In this document: positions 10,406-22,600 of the stretch, one piece after another | Layout of the letters: each line of letters begins with the position of its first letter | How positions within the stretch are numbered: position 1 is the first letter of the stretch | Source of the DNA: Phellopilus nigrolimitatus | Taxonomy: Eukaryota > Basidiomycota > Agaricomycetes > Hymenochaetales > Hymenochaetaceae | Direction: 5' to 3' | Length of the DNA stretch: 64,000 nucleotides | Assembly (NCBI GenBank): GCA_021029095.1 | Contig: JAJOHG010000146.1 | Coordinates: 1-64,000 of the forward strand | Position numbers and translations under genes: made by a program | Notes under the pieces: model-generated | Database searches by the model: none | What the model was told of the DNA's origin: nothing | What the model saw: the letters and a program-made list of their open reading frames with translations, nothing else

Positions 10406-10415
10406 GTGCGTAGTG

Positions 10416-10603
10416 TGTTGTAATTTCGGTAGCTTAGTGCCGTGAGACGTAGACAAAAGCAATAGAATTTACGTTTGACCTGCTGAGCTCTGAGGCAAAC
10501 GGATAAGAGAAAACATACATGCACGGCACATACTTATACTCTACGGACCGATAAGAAACAAATAAACAAAGATGACGCAACGATCGAGCTCGTCATTCCA
10601 ACA
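10416..10603 (-). repeat. LTR of the gag-only element (left, intact)
   Basis: 188 bp with TG...CA ends, adjoining TSD TAGTG on its left. It matches the split right LTR. Confidence 0.9.
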
Positions 10604-10687
10604 CACCCCCTCGAGCGAAGCATCGTTGGCAATAAGTAAGAATAAAAACAAATGAAGAAAAGATGCGAAAGAAACAATAAAAAGTAT

Positions 10688-13600
10688 CTACCAAAGGTCC
10701 GAGTCGGAGAGCGAGTCGACTTCGTCGGCGCACGCGGCGGTGTCGGGGTCCTCGTCGACTGCGTTGGCGATGTCGTCTTCGAGCGACGGACAGACTTTTG
10801 TAATACTGTGAAGAAGTCCGGCTCAGTCTCGGCAGTACAAGACTCGATTTAGCTAGCTACCTGTGAAGAAGTCCGGCTAATGTACAGGTAGTTAGAAATG
10901 AATAGAAACGGATCACGATACAACGGAGCGCTCACCTCAGTCTCGGCGGTACAAGACTGAGGTGCGCATATAGTCAGGAAATTTTACTTGTAGTCAGCTG
11001 CACGGGCCATTTATCAATAAGGAAATAGAAAATAATAAAAGGAAACTCGTTGCCACCAAACGCCACCGACACGCGAGCTGCTTATGTCACGCGTGCCGTC
11101 CTTTATTCTCAACACTCCCCCTCAGCTCGCCGTGTCAATTCAATCCGAGCAGGTTGACACAGATCCAGTGGGCAGCCGGCGGAAGCGGTTTAGTAAGCAG
11201 ATCCGCAGGGTTGCGATCACCGCGGACGTGGATAAACTCGATTCGGTGTTTCTGGACTTCGTCACGTATGTGATGGACTGGGATATCTATATGTTTAGTA
11301 CGCGAATGAAACACTGGATTGGCGGCCATTTGGATTGCCGCCTGGTTATCCACGTGAATCTTGATGGGTTGGGTGCCAAATCCACGTCCAATCTCTTCAA
11401 AAAAATTACGCAACCATAGGGCCTCGCGAGTGCAATGTGACGCCGCCAAATACTCTGCTTCTGCCGTTGATGTGGCGACCACGTTTTGCTTTTTAGCTTT
11501 CCATCCGATCGGTCCTCCATTGAGAAGGAAAACGTAGCCGCCAATAGATTTTCTGTCTCCGAGGTCTCCGGCCCAGTCGGAGTCAGAGTATCCGATCGGC
11601 TTGTCCATCCCTGCTCCCCCTCGATAGACGATCCCTAAATCAATAGTACCCTTAAGGTACCGTAATACGCGCTTCCCTGCTATCCAATGGACCAATTTGG
11701 GCTTTTTAAGGAAACGTGCTAGTATGTTCACCGCTAGTACGACATCGATTCGGAGTACTGTTGCCAGGAACAGGAGTTCTCCGATTAGACTAGAGAACGG
11801 CCAGGGTGGTGAATCGAAACCCTCTGATTTGTCACGATCAAAGATCGCTAGCGCGTTGCGCGCCATCGGTGTCTTCACGGTGTTTGCATCGAGAAGTCCG
11901 TACTTTTCGAGTGCACGCTTGATCTTAATCGGTGCCGAGATTTTGACCCAACCTTCTTTGGCGTTCTTCTCGACCGTTAAGCCCAATTGAATGGCTTTTT
12001 GTGACGTGAATTTCTCCTTAAATTGGAAATCGGACCCTATGTCCGCTTTGAATCTAGCAGCTTCGACTCCTTCAGACGCCGACTTACACGCGGCAGTGCA
12101 GTCGTCTACATGCGTTGCCACAATTGTCTCCCCCTCGGCGTCTGAACGGCGGTAGACGCTGGGAGCGGAGATCAATCTCTGGTAGCCGTGGCGGTCTAGA
12201 CGCCCCGAGAGATGATCTGCCCAGGCCCGAGCACCCTGACGTAGTCCGTATAGAGCCCGATCAAGGTGACACACAGGGTTGGCAATATTTGCTGGGGCAT
12301 GGTCAGTAAGACCGGTTGGAAATTCGACAACGAGGTTCTTCTCGTCAAGTGGACTGTGAAGATAAGCCGAATTGATGTCAATAGTAACAAGATCGGACGT
12401 AGTCTCGGCACTGAGTGCCATAACGATTTTGGCAGCGACATAATCACCAGATGCTGCGAAGGTTTCATCGAATTCTAGCCTGGGGACTTGAGAATCGCCA
12501 CGTGCGACCCATCGTGCGCGATAATCGAGTGACCCGTCGGCATTTTCTTTGATATTGAAAACCCACATTCCTTGTATCACGTGCAAATCTTGTGGGCACG
12601 GGATAATTGTCCACACGTCCATGTCCACGAGCTTACCAAGCTCATACAACATTTGTTTCTTCCAGTGCCCGCGTTGCGGGGACGAAAGGGCCTCATTAGC
12701 GGAACGGGGAATTAAAATACCTGCCACAGAGCGTCGAGCATTTGTGGCATTAACTCGCTCATCCTCGCCAGGAGGATTGTCTAAATGCGCAAGTGTTTCC
12801 TGCTGCTCAACACCAGCCGCACGGCGATCCGTCGACTTAGGGACTCGTCCGGATCTGCGAGGATTAACCTCGACAGGATCGACATGTGCGGGGGGAGCGC
12901 TCTCATCGCCGTCCAGGACTTCTGGCTCGGAAAGGAATGGGCCATCCTCCGAGTCTGAGTCATCATCGGCGATGTACTCGTTCACTGTGGGCTTTCGGCG
13001 AGTGAATCGGCCCTGCTCATCAAACAAAACGTCACGCGAAAACGTAATTTCGCGAGTGTCAGGGTTCATCACTTTCCACGCTGCGTCATCACGAACACCG
13101 ACAAAAATACCACGGAGCGCCTTAGGATCAAGTTTCTTTCGTAGTTCCGGCACGACTCGTACGTACGCAATACATCCGAAGATGCGGAGATGCCCGACGT
13201 CCGGTTTACGTTTGTGTAGAATTTCGTAGGGGGTTTTGCCGGGATCCAAAAAGGCAGTACTAAGTCGATTGTGACAAAACGTGAAATACGCGTAAGCTTC
13301 TGCCCAGTAAGCGCGCGGCAAATTTGCAGTTTGAAGCATAGATCTGACGGCGTCGGCGCCCGTACGGTTCATTCTCTCGGCTAACCCATTTTGTTCGTGA
13401 CGGTGTGGAGCCGTGAGGCGATGATTGATACCGTTTTCGATATTGTATGCATTCATATCTCCGTTGACAAATTCTGTCCCATTGTCAGAGTGTAGGGCAC
13501 GCGTCGTCACGTCAAATTGAGTTTTCATGAATGCCACTACCGTCTTCCATTTTTCCAGGACGGCCTCGCCCGTCTTGTCCTTTAGTGCGTATTGAAAAAG

Positions 13601-16600
13601 GTATCCAGAAGCTCCGTCCGTGAATTTCAAAGAGTAGATCGCGCCGCCAAAGGACCGATCGAGCATATACTCAATGTCTGCATGAATTACATCTCCGGGC
13701 TTCTGTCCCTGATCGGGACGGCTGGGCGCGCTTGTAGCGGGAAGTTTGCCGAGCGCGCATCCTTCACATCTCGCAAGGGGATCTTTCCCATGGGCGATTT
13801 CCATTCCGGAGACCGCGCCGGATGCTGCCATTGCCAATAGTTTGTCGCTTCCGGCATGGGCGAAGCGCTCGTGCCAGATGTGTAGCGATTGCCGCCGTTC
13901 GGAATTCGACGAAACTAATTTGGCCGTCTCGTGGTTAACCGCCATACGTAAATGGTAAAGGCTGTTGACCTGGTTCCCATAACCAAATGTCGACCCGTTT
14001 CAGCTGAGATAGCATCTACCATTTGTGAAATGCACATTCACACCTGAAGCAGTAAGCTTGGAGACGGACATGAGGCTCATCTCGATGTCAGGAGTGTGAA
14101 GGACCCCCGAAATAGTTACTTCTGTGACTTCACCGTTGTGTATGAATTTAGCAACGATCGAGCCGTGCCCAACTGCTTGTAAAAATCCGCCCTTTTGGGC
14201 AGTGGTAATGTCAAACGGATCAATAATTTCGTATTGCGTGAATTCGAACCGGTGCTTTGCCATATGCGACGAAGCCCCTGAATCCATCAGCCACGCATTG
14301 TCCCTGAGTCCGACAATCCCCGTCTGCAGTGCGAAGGTTTGACTCGGCGTAGCACCCGCAAGATTAGCGATCTCCGCTTGGGAGTCGGGTTTCTCCGCGG
14401 TCTTTTCAGCGGATGCATTCGCGGCCTCTTTTGGATTTCCACCCGCTGCCGCGTCTTTCTTGGGTTTAGTGCAGGTGGCCTGGACGTGGCCGCGCTCGTT
14501 GCAATTCCAGCAAATGATCCCGGTCCGGCCGCGACCCTGAGGTCTACCCTGAGCATTCATACGCATTGCCGATTCTGATGAAGACGCCTTCCGTTGACTC
14601 TTATCCATATCCAGTTTAACTTGGTGAACCTCGAGGACCCTGATGAGTTCTTCCGGATCTGTCATTGCGTGACCTAGCATGGAGAATGAATCCCAATCTC
14701 CAGCGAGCGATCCGAGGATGATCATAAGCCACTCTTCTTTTTCAAGATTGCCGCCCGCATTAATTAGGTTCGCGCGGCGCTTTCTGAGTTCCTGGATGTG
14801 CGTATCCATCCTTTCGGAGGGTCCGATCTTCTTGGATCTGAGGCTGGCATTGGCTAACGACTTTGCCATCACGTTCTTCTTTCCGAAACGATCAGCTAAC
14901 GCTTCCCATAGTTGTTTAGCCTGCTTAGTCGGATGCTCGGCTATGAGCGTCATATCGATATTCAGGGCTATATGCGAAAGCGCCCGACTATTCTTGACCT
15001 TCCATACCGGATGCGTCGTGTGGAAATCGGAATCTGTCTGGACGGGCTCCTTGACTGTGCCATCGACATAACCAATTAGACTTTTTGATTCGAGAATCAT
15101 CTCGATTACGGCTTTCCATGGGAAGAAATTCTCCCCGCTTGCCTTGAGTTTGTTGTCGTCAGACAGGGACTGAATTGACGTTCCCTGATCTGGGTTCGAC
15201 ATAGCGACTCGAGGCGAAGGCGATTGCAAATTCACGGGGTTACTCAACGCAACTGATCCAGGTCCGTATCCTGGAGGGAAAGGTACACGCGAATCTCCGA
15301 CGTGACCCTGATCTTCTCTTTCTAATTCAACGTCTCCGTTGTCTGACTCGGGTACGGCGACACTTGTAGCGGTCTCTAAGTTCTCCGCTTCGATGGCGAT
15401 CGGATCGACGTTAATCGGGATTCCTAATGCAAGTCGTTGTCTTCTCGTGAGCCTAGGTATCATTTACCTAAAGTACCGTCACTCCGTAGGTTCTGTCGCA
15501 GTGGTTCAAAACGCAAGGCTCATAACCTTTTGTAATACTGTGAAGAAGTCCGGCTCAGTCTCGGCGGTACAAGACTCGATTTAGCTAGCTACCTGTGAAG
15601 AAGTCCGGCTAATGTACAGGTAGTTAGAAATGAATAGAAACGGATCACGATACAACGGAGCGCTCACCTCAGTCTCGACGGTACAAGACTGAGGTGCGCA
15701 TATAGTCAGGAAATTTTACTTGTAGTCAGCCGCACGGGCCATTTATCAATAAGGAAATAGAAAATAATAAAAGGAAACTCGTTGCCACCAAACGCCACCG
15801 ACACGCGAGCTGCTTATGTCACGCGTGCCGTCCTTTATTCTCAACACAGACGATGCGCATGTGCCCGATGCCCCGGCACTTATGGCACCGCACCCCCTGA
15901 AGCCCCGATCCCTTCCTCTTCACTTCTCCGGCAAAGCGGCGTCCAGCGGGGACCACAGCCATCGCAACGTCCTCGGGTTCAGCCTTGACCGGGTGCGTTT
16001 GACGCGATTCCTCGTTGAGTAACCGATCAATGACGGTCTCGAACGTGAGTTCGTCGGCTGGAGTGCTGTCGAGTGCGACAATGAGCGGCGCGTACTGTTA
16101 CGGAGTAACAGAGTCTTGCCTAATGGAGCGAGGAGCGTGACTGTGGACAGTGACGTGACGAGTGACGTGAGGCTTGACTGTGACAAGGCGACGATGACTA
16201 TGGCAAGACTGTGAAGCGCAGGGCGCAGGACTATGAAGAGCAAGGCGATGAATAGCAAGACTATGCTAGCTACTGAACAAGGAGGTCAAGCTGGGGCTTA
16301 AGGTCCCAGCGATGTACCTATATATACTGTGAGGCTGACTATGATGTCAGCGGAGCTGTGGAGTCATGCGGAGCATGACATGAGGGGAGCGTGAGGGAAA
16401 GGCCCGTAAGGGGCATGTACAGTGGAGCGTGGAATGAGGTAGTGGAGCGTGGAGTGGGGAACGCCCAGGAGGGGCGCGTACAATGAGGAAGGGGTCAGGC
16501 CATGAACTAAGGGAAAGATAATGGAAAGGTGAAGGGCCTGACTAAGCAAGGAAGGAATGATGTAAGGGGGATCGTGAGGTAAGCAAGGTAAGTTCTAACA

Positions 16601-19600
16601 TTACCCCCTCTTTAAGACCGACAGTTCGCCGAAACTGTCAAAGAAAACAAAGGAAAGGCGAAAAGAAAACGCGATAAGGCGAAATAAACGCCAATAAGCA
16701 GTTACAATGCGCGTGAAGGAAGTCAAAACTGAAAAGTAAAAGAGAAAACTCAACAAGAAAAAGCAAAACGAGACGAGACATGACCGTGCCGGATTCCGAA
16801 AATCTCCAGCCGTGAAGGTTTCTCAGCATCACCAACAAGCAGAAGGTTTCGAGCGAGCCTACAACTTCAAGAAGGGTTTAACGAAAGCAATAAAGCTCAC
16901 CCAAAACGTTGGACCAGGTTTGTCAGCGTCACCTGAAAGCAGAGGGTTTCACGAATCTGTTCCCACAACGACCTCCTAGTTTAACGTCATCGCGGACGTT
17001 CCGCCCCTAATAATGACGGTTCGTGTGCGGGCAGTTGGTCGAAGAGTGTCCGGGGGCGAGTCTGTCGCACCATCCACATTGGTAGCGAATACAATCCTGT
17101 TGCCGATGTCCGTCTTGGCCGCATGTGAAGCACCTGATGACCCGAGGCGAGAACTGTGTCCGAACTCGAAGCGGAGTTGCCGTGGAGTTCTCAGGGGAAT
17201 TGCGCTGGTTAAGGTGTCCTTGGATCTCCTGAGGCGACATCTGAGAGAACGGGACGTCACCCATCATGGACTGTGTGAAGGGATTGACCGCACGACGGAA
17301 GGGACGAGCCGTGGGTGGAGTGACCGGTGGCGAAGTTCCTGCGATAAATTCATCCGGGGGAGACGGAGATGGCGATGGTGCCGTAGGAGGTGGCTGAGTC
17401 GACGGTGGAGGGACCGGAAGTCCAGGCGGAGGCGAGGTAAGGTCGATGGCACCGGTGACTTCGTCAATGGGAAAGCGGTCATTCGAGGGACGGTAGTCAT
17501 CCAGAACAGCGAGTACACCAGCGTCGAGGGCTCCTTCGAGAATTTGCCGAATTTGTCGTCGTGCCGTAGATTTTGCCTTCTCGTTTTCGTGGCGCAGGTC
17601 ATCGATATGTTCACCCATGCGATTGGCGATGGTGAGGGTCTGCTCGGCTCGGTCGTGGGCCTTCTGCCAGCGGACGAGATCGGGCCGTTGAGAGTCTCGG
17701 ATGGTTTGACTGATCGGGCTGACGAGGCCGGGATCGACGAAGACATGACGGAGGAAAGAGCGATCGTTGGCGAAGTCGAGGTTGGGCCGGTTGCCAGAGA
17801 CGGGGAGCCGAGTGTGAGGTGCCGGGAGAGGATCAAAGGTGTTCAGGCGCCTCGGGGATCTCTGTGGCGGCATCGCGATAGACGGGGACGGGGTCGAGGT
17901 CAGGGATGAGGTCTTCTGGTGGAGCGAAGTGTACAGGTATGTTGCGTGCAAGGACGGCTCGAGATCGACGATTGATCCTGCGGCTGCGTGGGATGGATCG
18001 GAAGACGAGGTGGAGGATTTGCTGTTCGAGGACGTCAATGCCGAGGCGGATTACGAGGCGGCGGTCGTCGGGGTAGTCGGTGTGGTCGATGATGAACTGG
18101 AGGAAGATAGGGGTGGATTCTCCGATTTCAAGGGCGAAGGTCCAGTTGACAGAGGGTAGGTGCGGTAGGTGGAAAGGGAAGTAGGGCATGAGACAGTGGA
18201 AGTGGGAGCTGATGGACGGTGTTAGAGTCGATGGGTCTTTTTATAATCGTTGAGAAGTTTTTTTGCATTTTTGAGGTCCGATTCCTTCTGCCACGAGTTG
18301 TGGAGCGATGACCATCCTTTCCAGGATACGAGGTATTGTCTTCGGTTCTTTGGGAAACGATGACGTAGTATTGCGTCAACCTCGTATTCTTCTTCTCCAT
18401 TGACAAGGTCAGGTGGTGGCTCCGCGTGGGTAGGTCCGTGGGTATCGGTCTCCACATAACGAGTCAGGAGGGAGGCATGGAAGACGTTGTGGATTCGCCA
18501 TCGGACCGGTAGAGTCAGGCGATAAGACCATGGGGATAGTACGTCCTTGATTTCGAAGGGACCTTCGCGTTTAGGGGACAATTTCTTGTATGGAGAGGCG
18601 ATGTCAAGGTTTCGGGCTTCTAGCCAAACTTTCTCCCCTTTCTTGAAGGGTGTGAAATTCCGAGTCATGCGGGCAGCCATGTGCATGTGAGCAAGCTCAT
18701 GCGCAGCAAGTGCTTCTTCTCGGAGGGCTTTAAGGGAGCGAAGGCGTTCTTCTACCGAGGGGTGATCGGAGTTGGGGTCTGCAGCAGGGATGGCGATTGG
18801 TTCGTACCCCATAAGGAGTGAGAATGGAGAGCGTTTTGTGGCAGAATGTTCACGCTGATTGTGTGCGAACTCGATATCAGGCAGGTGATCAGCCCAGGTT
18901 TCGGGATGGCGTCCACAATAGATTCGAAGGTATGCTTCGACTTCTTGGTTTACTCGCTCCGTTTCTCCGTCTGTTTGAGGGTGGAATGCGGTGGATAGGG
19001 CTGATGTGATATTGAGCTTCTTGCAAAGCTCCTGGAATACTTTGGAGGCAAATTGGGGTCCTCGGTCGGAGATGAGTTTCTGGGGTAACCCAAAGCGCCG
19101 GTAGACGTTGTCGTGATACAATTGGGCAGTTCCAAGGGCATCAATGGTTTTGTTGCAGGGGGAAAGGACGATGCCTTTGGAAAGGTTGTGATCGACGGTG
19201 ACGAATAGGGAGTCGTAGCCATTTGATTCGGGGAGTCCAGGTGATAAAGTCCATGGAGACTGTGGAAAACGGATGCGCATTGGGTTCAGCAGGGATCGGA
19301 TGGAGGGGTGGGACTGGTGGGATGTGTGTTGATCTTCATTTGTTGACAGATCGCGCAACCATTGACGAATTTCTTGACAAAGATGTACATTCCTGGCCAC
19401 CAATAATGTTGTTTGAGCAATGCGAGGGTTTTGTAAATTCCAGGGTGTCCCATGACAGGGGTGTCGTGGTACAGTTGTACTGCATGTCGGCGAAGTTCGA
19501 TGTCGTCTGGGATGTAGGCCTTCTGTTTAAAGAATACAATGCCATCTTTCTCTGTCCAATCGGCAAGGGAAGACCGAAATGGTGGAATACCGGCTGATCG

Positions 19601-22600
19601 GATGATATTGAGAGCTTCATTGGCAAAGTTGTCTTCCTTGGTGCGAAGAATTAGACGGGTCTTAAAGTCGAATGTAGTCGTGGCCACGAAGACGGATTCG
19701 GGTAAGAGTGGGGGGTCATCGGGTTCTGATTTGCCATCAATCAGGTAGTCAGAGCGTCGAGACATGGGATCTGTGGTGTTGTCTTTTCCTGGTGCGTATT
19801 GAATGTGGTGGTCGAACTGGGAGAGAAATAGACTCCATCGTGCTTGGCGGGGTGAAAGACGGCGGGCCGCACGGAAATAGGTAAGGTTCTTGTGGTCGCA
19901 CCAGATGGTTATCTTATGGGGTGCACCCAATAGATAGTGTCGCCAGGCCTCAAGTCCGCGGATGATCGCCAAGAGTTCTCGATCATAAATCTCATAGCGT
20001 CGTTGGGTGTCGTCAAACTGTTTGGAGATGAAACCACAGGGATGGGGTTCGCCGTTCGAGTCGAGTTGTTTAAGAGTGCCAGCCGATGCTACACCAGAGG
20101 CGTCGGTTTCCAGGATGAATGGCCGAGTTTTGTCAGGCATCTGGAGAATGGGTTTCTCAAGGAATTTGCCTTTGAGCCGTTGGAATGCATTCTCATGTAC
20201 GTCTGACCATTCCCAGGTGGTTTTCTCCCTTTTTAGTACGTCCAATGGTGCCGCAATTTCTGCATAATGGTCGATGAATTGGCGATAGAAGTTGCAGAAC
20301 CCTAGGAAGGAGTGGACTTGGGTTTTGTTCGTCGGTGTGGGCCATTGCGAGATTCCAGCCAGTTTGACAGGGTCCATGGAAACTGAGTTTTCCGAAATGA
20401 TAAGTCCAAGATATTCTACCTGTGTGGCTTCGAAAACACATTTCTCCGGTTTGAAGTATAAGTCGGCATCTTGTACCAATGGCGAGGACTTTGCGGGTGC
20501 GTTCGCGAAGTGTAGGAATGTCCGAGGCCATGATGAAAATGTCGTCCATGTAGATGAGGACCCATCCTTCCAGCAGAACGGTTCGGAAGGTATCGTCCAT
20601 GAATGCTTGAAAAGTCGCTGGTGAATTGCAAAGTCCAAAAAACATGACCATGGGTTCGAAGAGTCCTCGATTTGTTTTGAATGCTGCCTTCCATTGGTCG
20701 CCGTCTTTGATCCGAATATTGTTGTATCCCCATCGTACATCCAGTTTGGTGAAGTATTTTGCGCCCTGAATTTTGTCTAATAGTTCAGATACGAGGGGAA
20801 TCGGATAAGCGTTTTTGACTGTTCCTTCGTTGAGTTTGCGATAGTCCTGGCATCCACGCAATTTTCCGTCCTTTTTTCCGACGAAGAAGAAAGGTGAGGC
20901 CATGGGGGAAGAGGATTTGCGAATATAACCTTTCTTCAAGTTGTCGTCAAGGAAGTCATCCAGAGCCTTTTGTTCCGTGGGTGCCATGGGATAGACTTTG
21001 CAGTCTTTAGGTTGGAAATCGGGTTTTAGGACGATGGCGTGGTCATAGGTCCGTACTGGAGGAAAACGTTCGGATGCCTTCTGTTCGAAAACCTTCAGGA
21101 ACTGGTGGTAGTGTGCTGGTACAATTTCTTCAAGGGGTTTCTGTTCCTTGGCAGCATTGGCACGTTGTGCAAGATCCATGGCGGTGTTTACTTTTGCGCG
21201 GATGTTGAGAGTGATTTTTGCGACAAAAGATCGCTCTTCGGGTGGGGCATAGGATTCGCATCGGGCAAAAGATAGGGATCGTGGATTTTGCTTAGGGATG
21301 TCCAGAGTGCGTTTCTCCCAATCGATTTTGGGGTTGATGCGACGTAGCCAAGGAAGGCCCAGGATAGCGGTTTCTCTTCCAAGGGAGGTAACGAGAAAAT
21401 AAATTGGGATGAGTTCTTCGCCGATCGCAATGAATCGCCAAGTGAAACGACTGATTTCTCCTTCGGAATTAGGAGTTCCGTCAACATTAAGGACTTGAAT
21501 GGGTCGACGCAGAGGTTTGGTGGGGATTTGGTGTATGTCCACAAAGGTGGAGTCGAGGAATTGTCCTTCTGCGCCGGAGTCTATGAGGGCTGTGGTTTCG
21601 ACGATTTCTTTTCTCGAGTGGATGCCAATGGGAATTTTCATGGAATTGTGGGCATGTTCGGCTATGATTACAGGAGAAATCGAAATACTAGGCAGTGCAG
21701 ACGTCGATGCTGGCTGCCTTCTTAAAAACCCTCGAGGTCCAGGTTGTCGAATGCGGATTTGCGTTCTTCTTCAGAGAGGTTGGCCAGGATGGCGCGAATG
21801 CGGGCCGAAGGGGGTTCTTTAGCGGGTGTCGAAGATTCGGCATGCTGGGCAGGCGCTTCTGTGGCTGGGGTGCTGCGGATGCTGCGCCTCGGGGGGTCGC
21901 GATGGAACATGATCTTGTAGTTGCTGCCAGCCCTTGTGGTTCGATTGTCAAAGGCGAATCGTCGACTGTTGGGAGTGTCGAATTTCTGACGGCATTCGCG
22001 CGCCAGATGTCCCTTCTTCCCGCAATAGAAGCAAAGTCCGTCTGTCTTGCGACGATCTCTCTCCTCCTTAGAGACTCGTCCAATTTCCATGGCGTTGGGA
22101 TCGGTTTGCTTCCCAGAAGTTGGCTCCCAGGCTGCGCCGCTGGAGCTGCGTTGGAAGCCTTCAGGGTCAGTCTTCTTCGTCAGGTTGTTGCCTGGGCTGG
22201 TACCAAAGCCCCAGACCAACGCTTGTCGCGCGTGCTTGAGCTCAGCTTGGCGTCGTAGGTTCTGTTGGGCTTTGCTGGCTTCGGTGTACCATCCTTCAAG
22301 TGTAGTAGGCTCGCCTCGATTGTAGATCTTGTCTGCAATGCTGGATTTGAGACCTCGGCGGAAGTACTCGATGAGGGGTTCCTCTTGGGTGAACCCGGCT
22401 TGGAGGGCGAGACTCTTGAATGTAGCGATGAAGCCGTCGACATCGTCGTCCTGTTTGCAATTGGCGATTGCAAATGACGCATCCTGTTTGGCATTGACAG
22501 GGAGGAACTGGGCGTCGAAGGCTTTGGCGAAGTCTGCCCAGGTTCCGTATTCTGCCGTGTCCGTGTATGTCTTGTACTTATTGCTGGCGAAAGTAGCGGC

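Larger units (their letters stand above)
2812..10415. repeat. segmental duplication, unit A
   Basis: This block recurs as unit B at about 29169-34410. The match is nearly base for base from 2812 to 5149 (B 29169-31510). It is then strongly diverged through the CaaX gene, moderate again at 7140-8420 (B 32430-33720) and at 9960-10410 (B 34070-34370). Unit A has an extra 1.3-1.5 kb carrying an intact flavin reductase that B lacks. The end of unit A, pushed away by a retrotransposon insertion, lies at 28807-29165, directly before unit B. The units were therefore in tandem. Confidence 0.85.
10796..15846 (-). mobile_element. Copia (Ty1-type) LTR retrotransposon
   Basis: LTRs 10796-11114 and 15528-15846 (319 bp each, three differences seen) flank gag and pol in the order protease, integrase, RT, RNase H. 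The TSD is CAGAC (10791-10795 and 15847-15851). On the element strand the LTR begins TGTTGAG and a purine tract (gctgaggggga) lies before the 3' LTR. Both LTRs carry an extra ttt outside the canonical TG...CA end. The insertion is young by LTR identity and lies in the zinc-knuckle codons of the surrounding gag-only element. Confidence 0.9.

Noticed and set aside
17013..17909. 298-codon plus-strand ORF over the Gypsy extra ORF
   Set aside because: Antisense to a frame with zinc knuckles; Arg/Trp/Gly-rich composition of a shadow.
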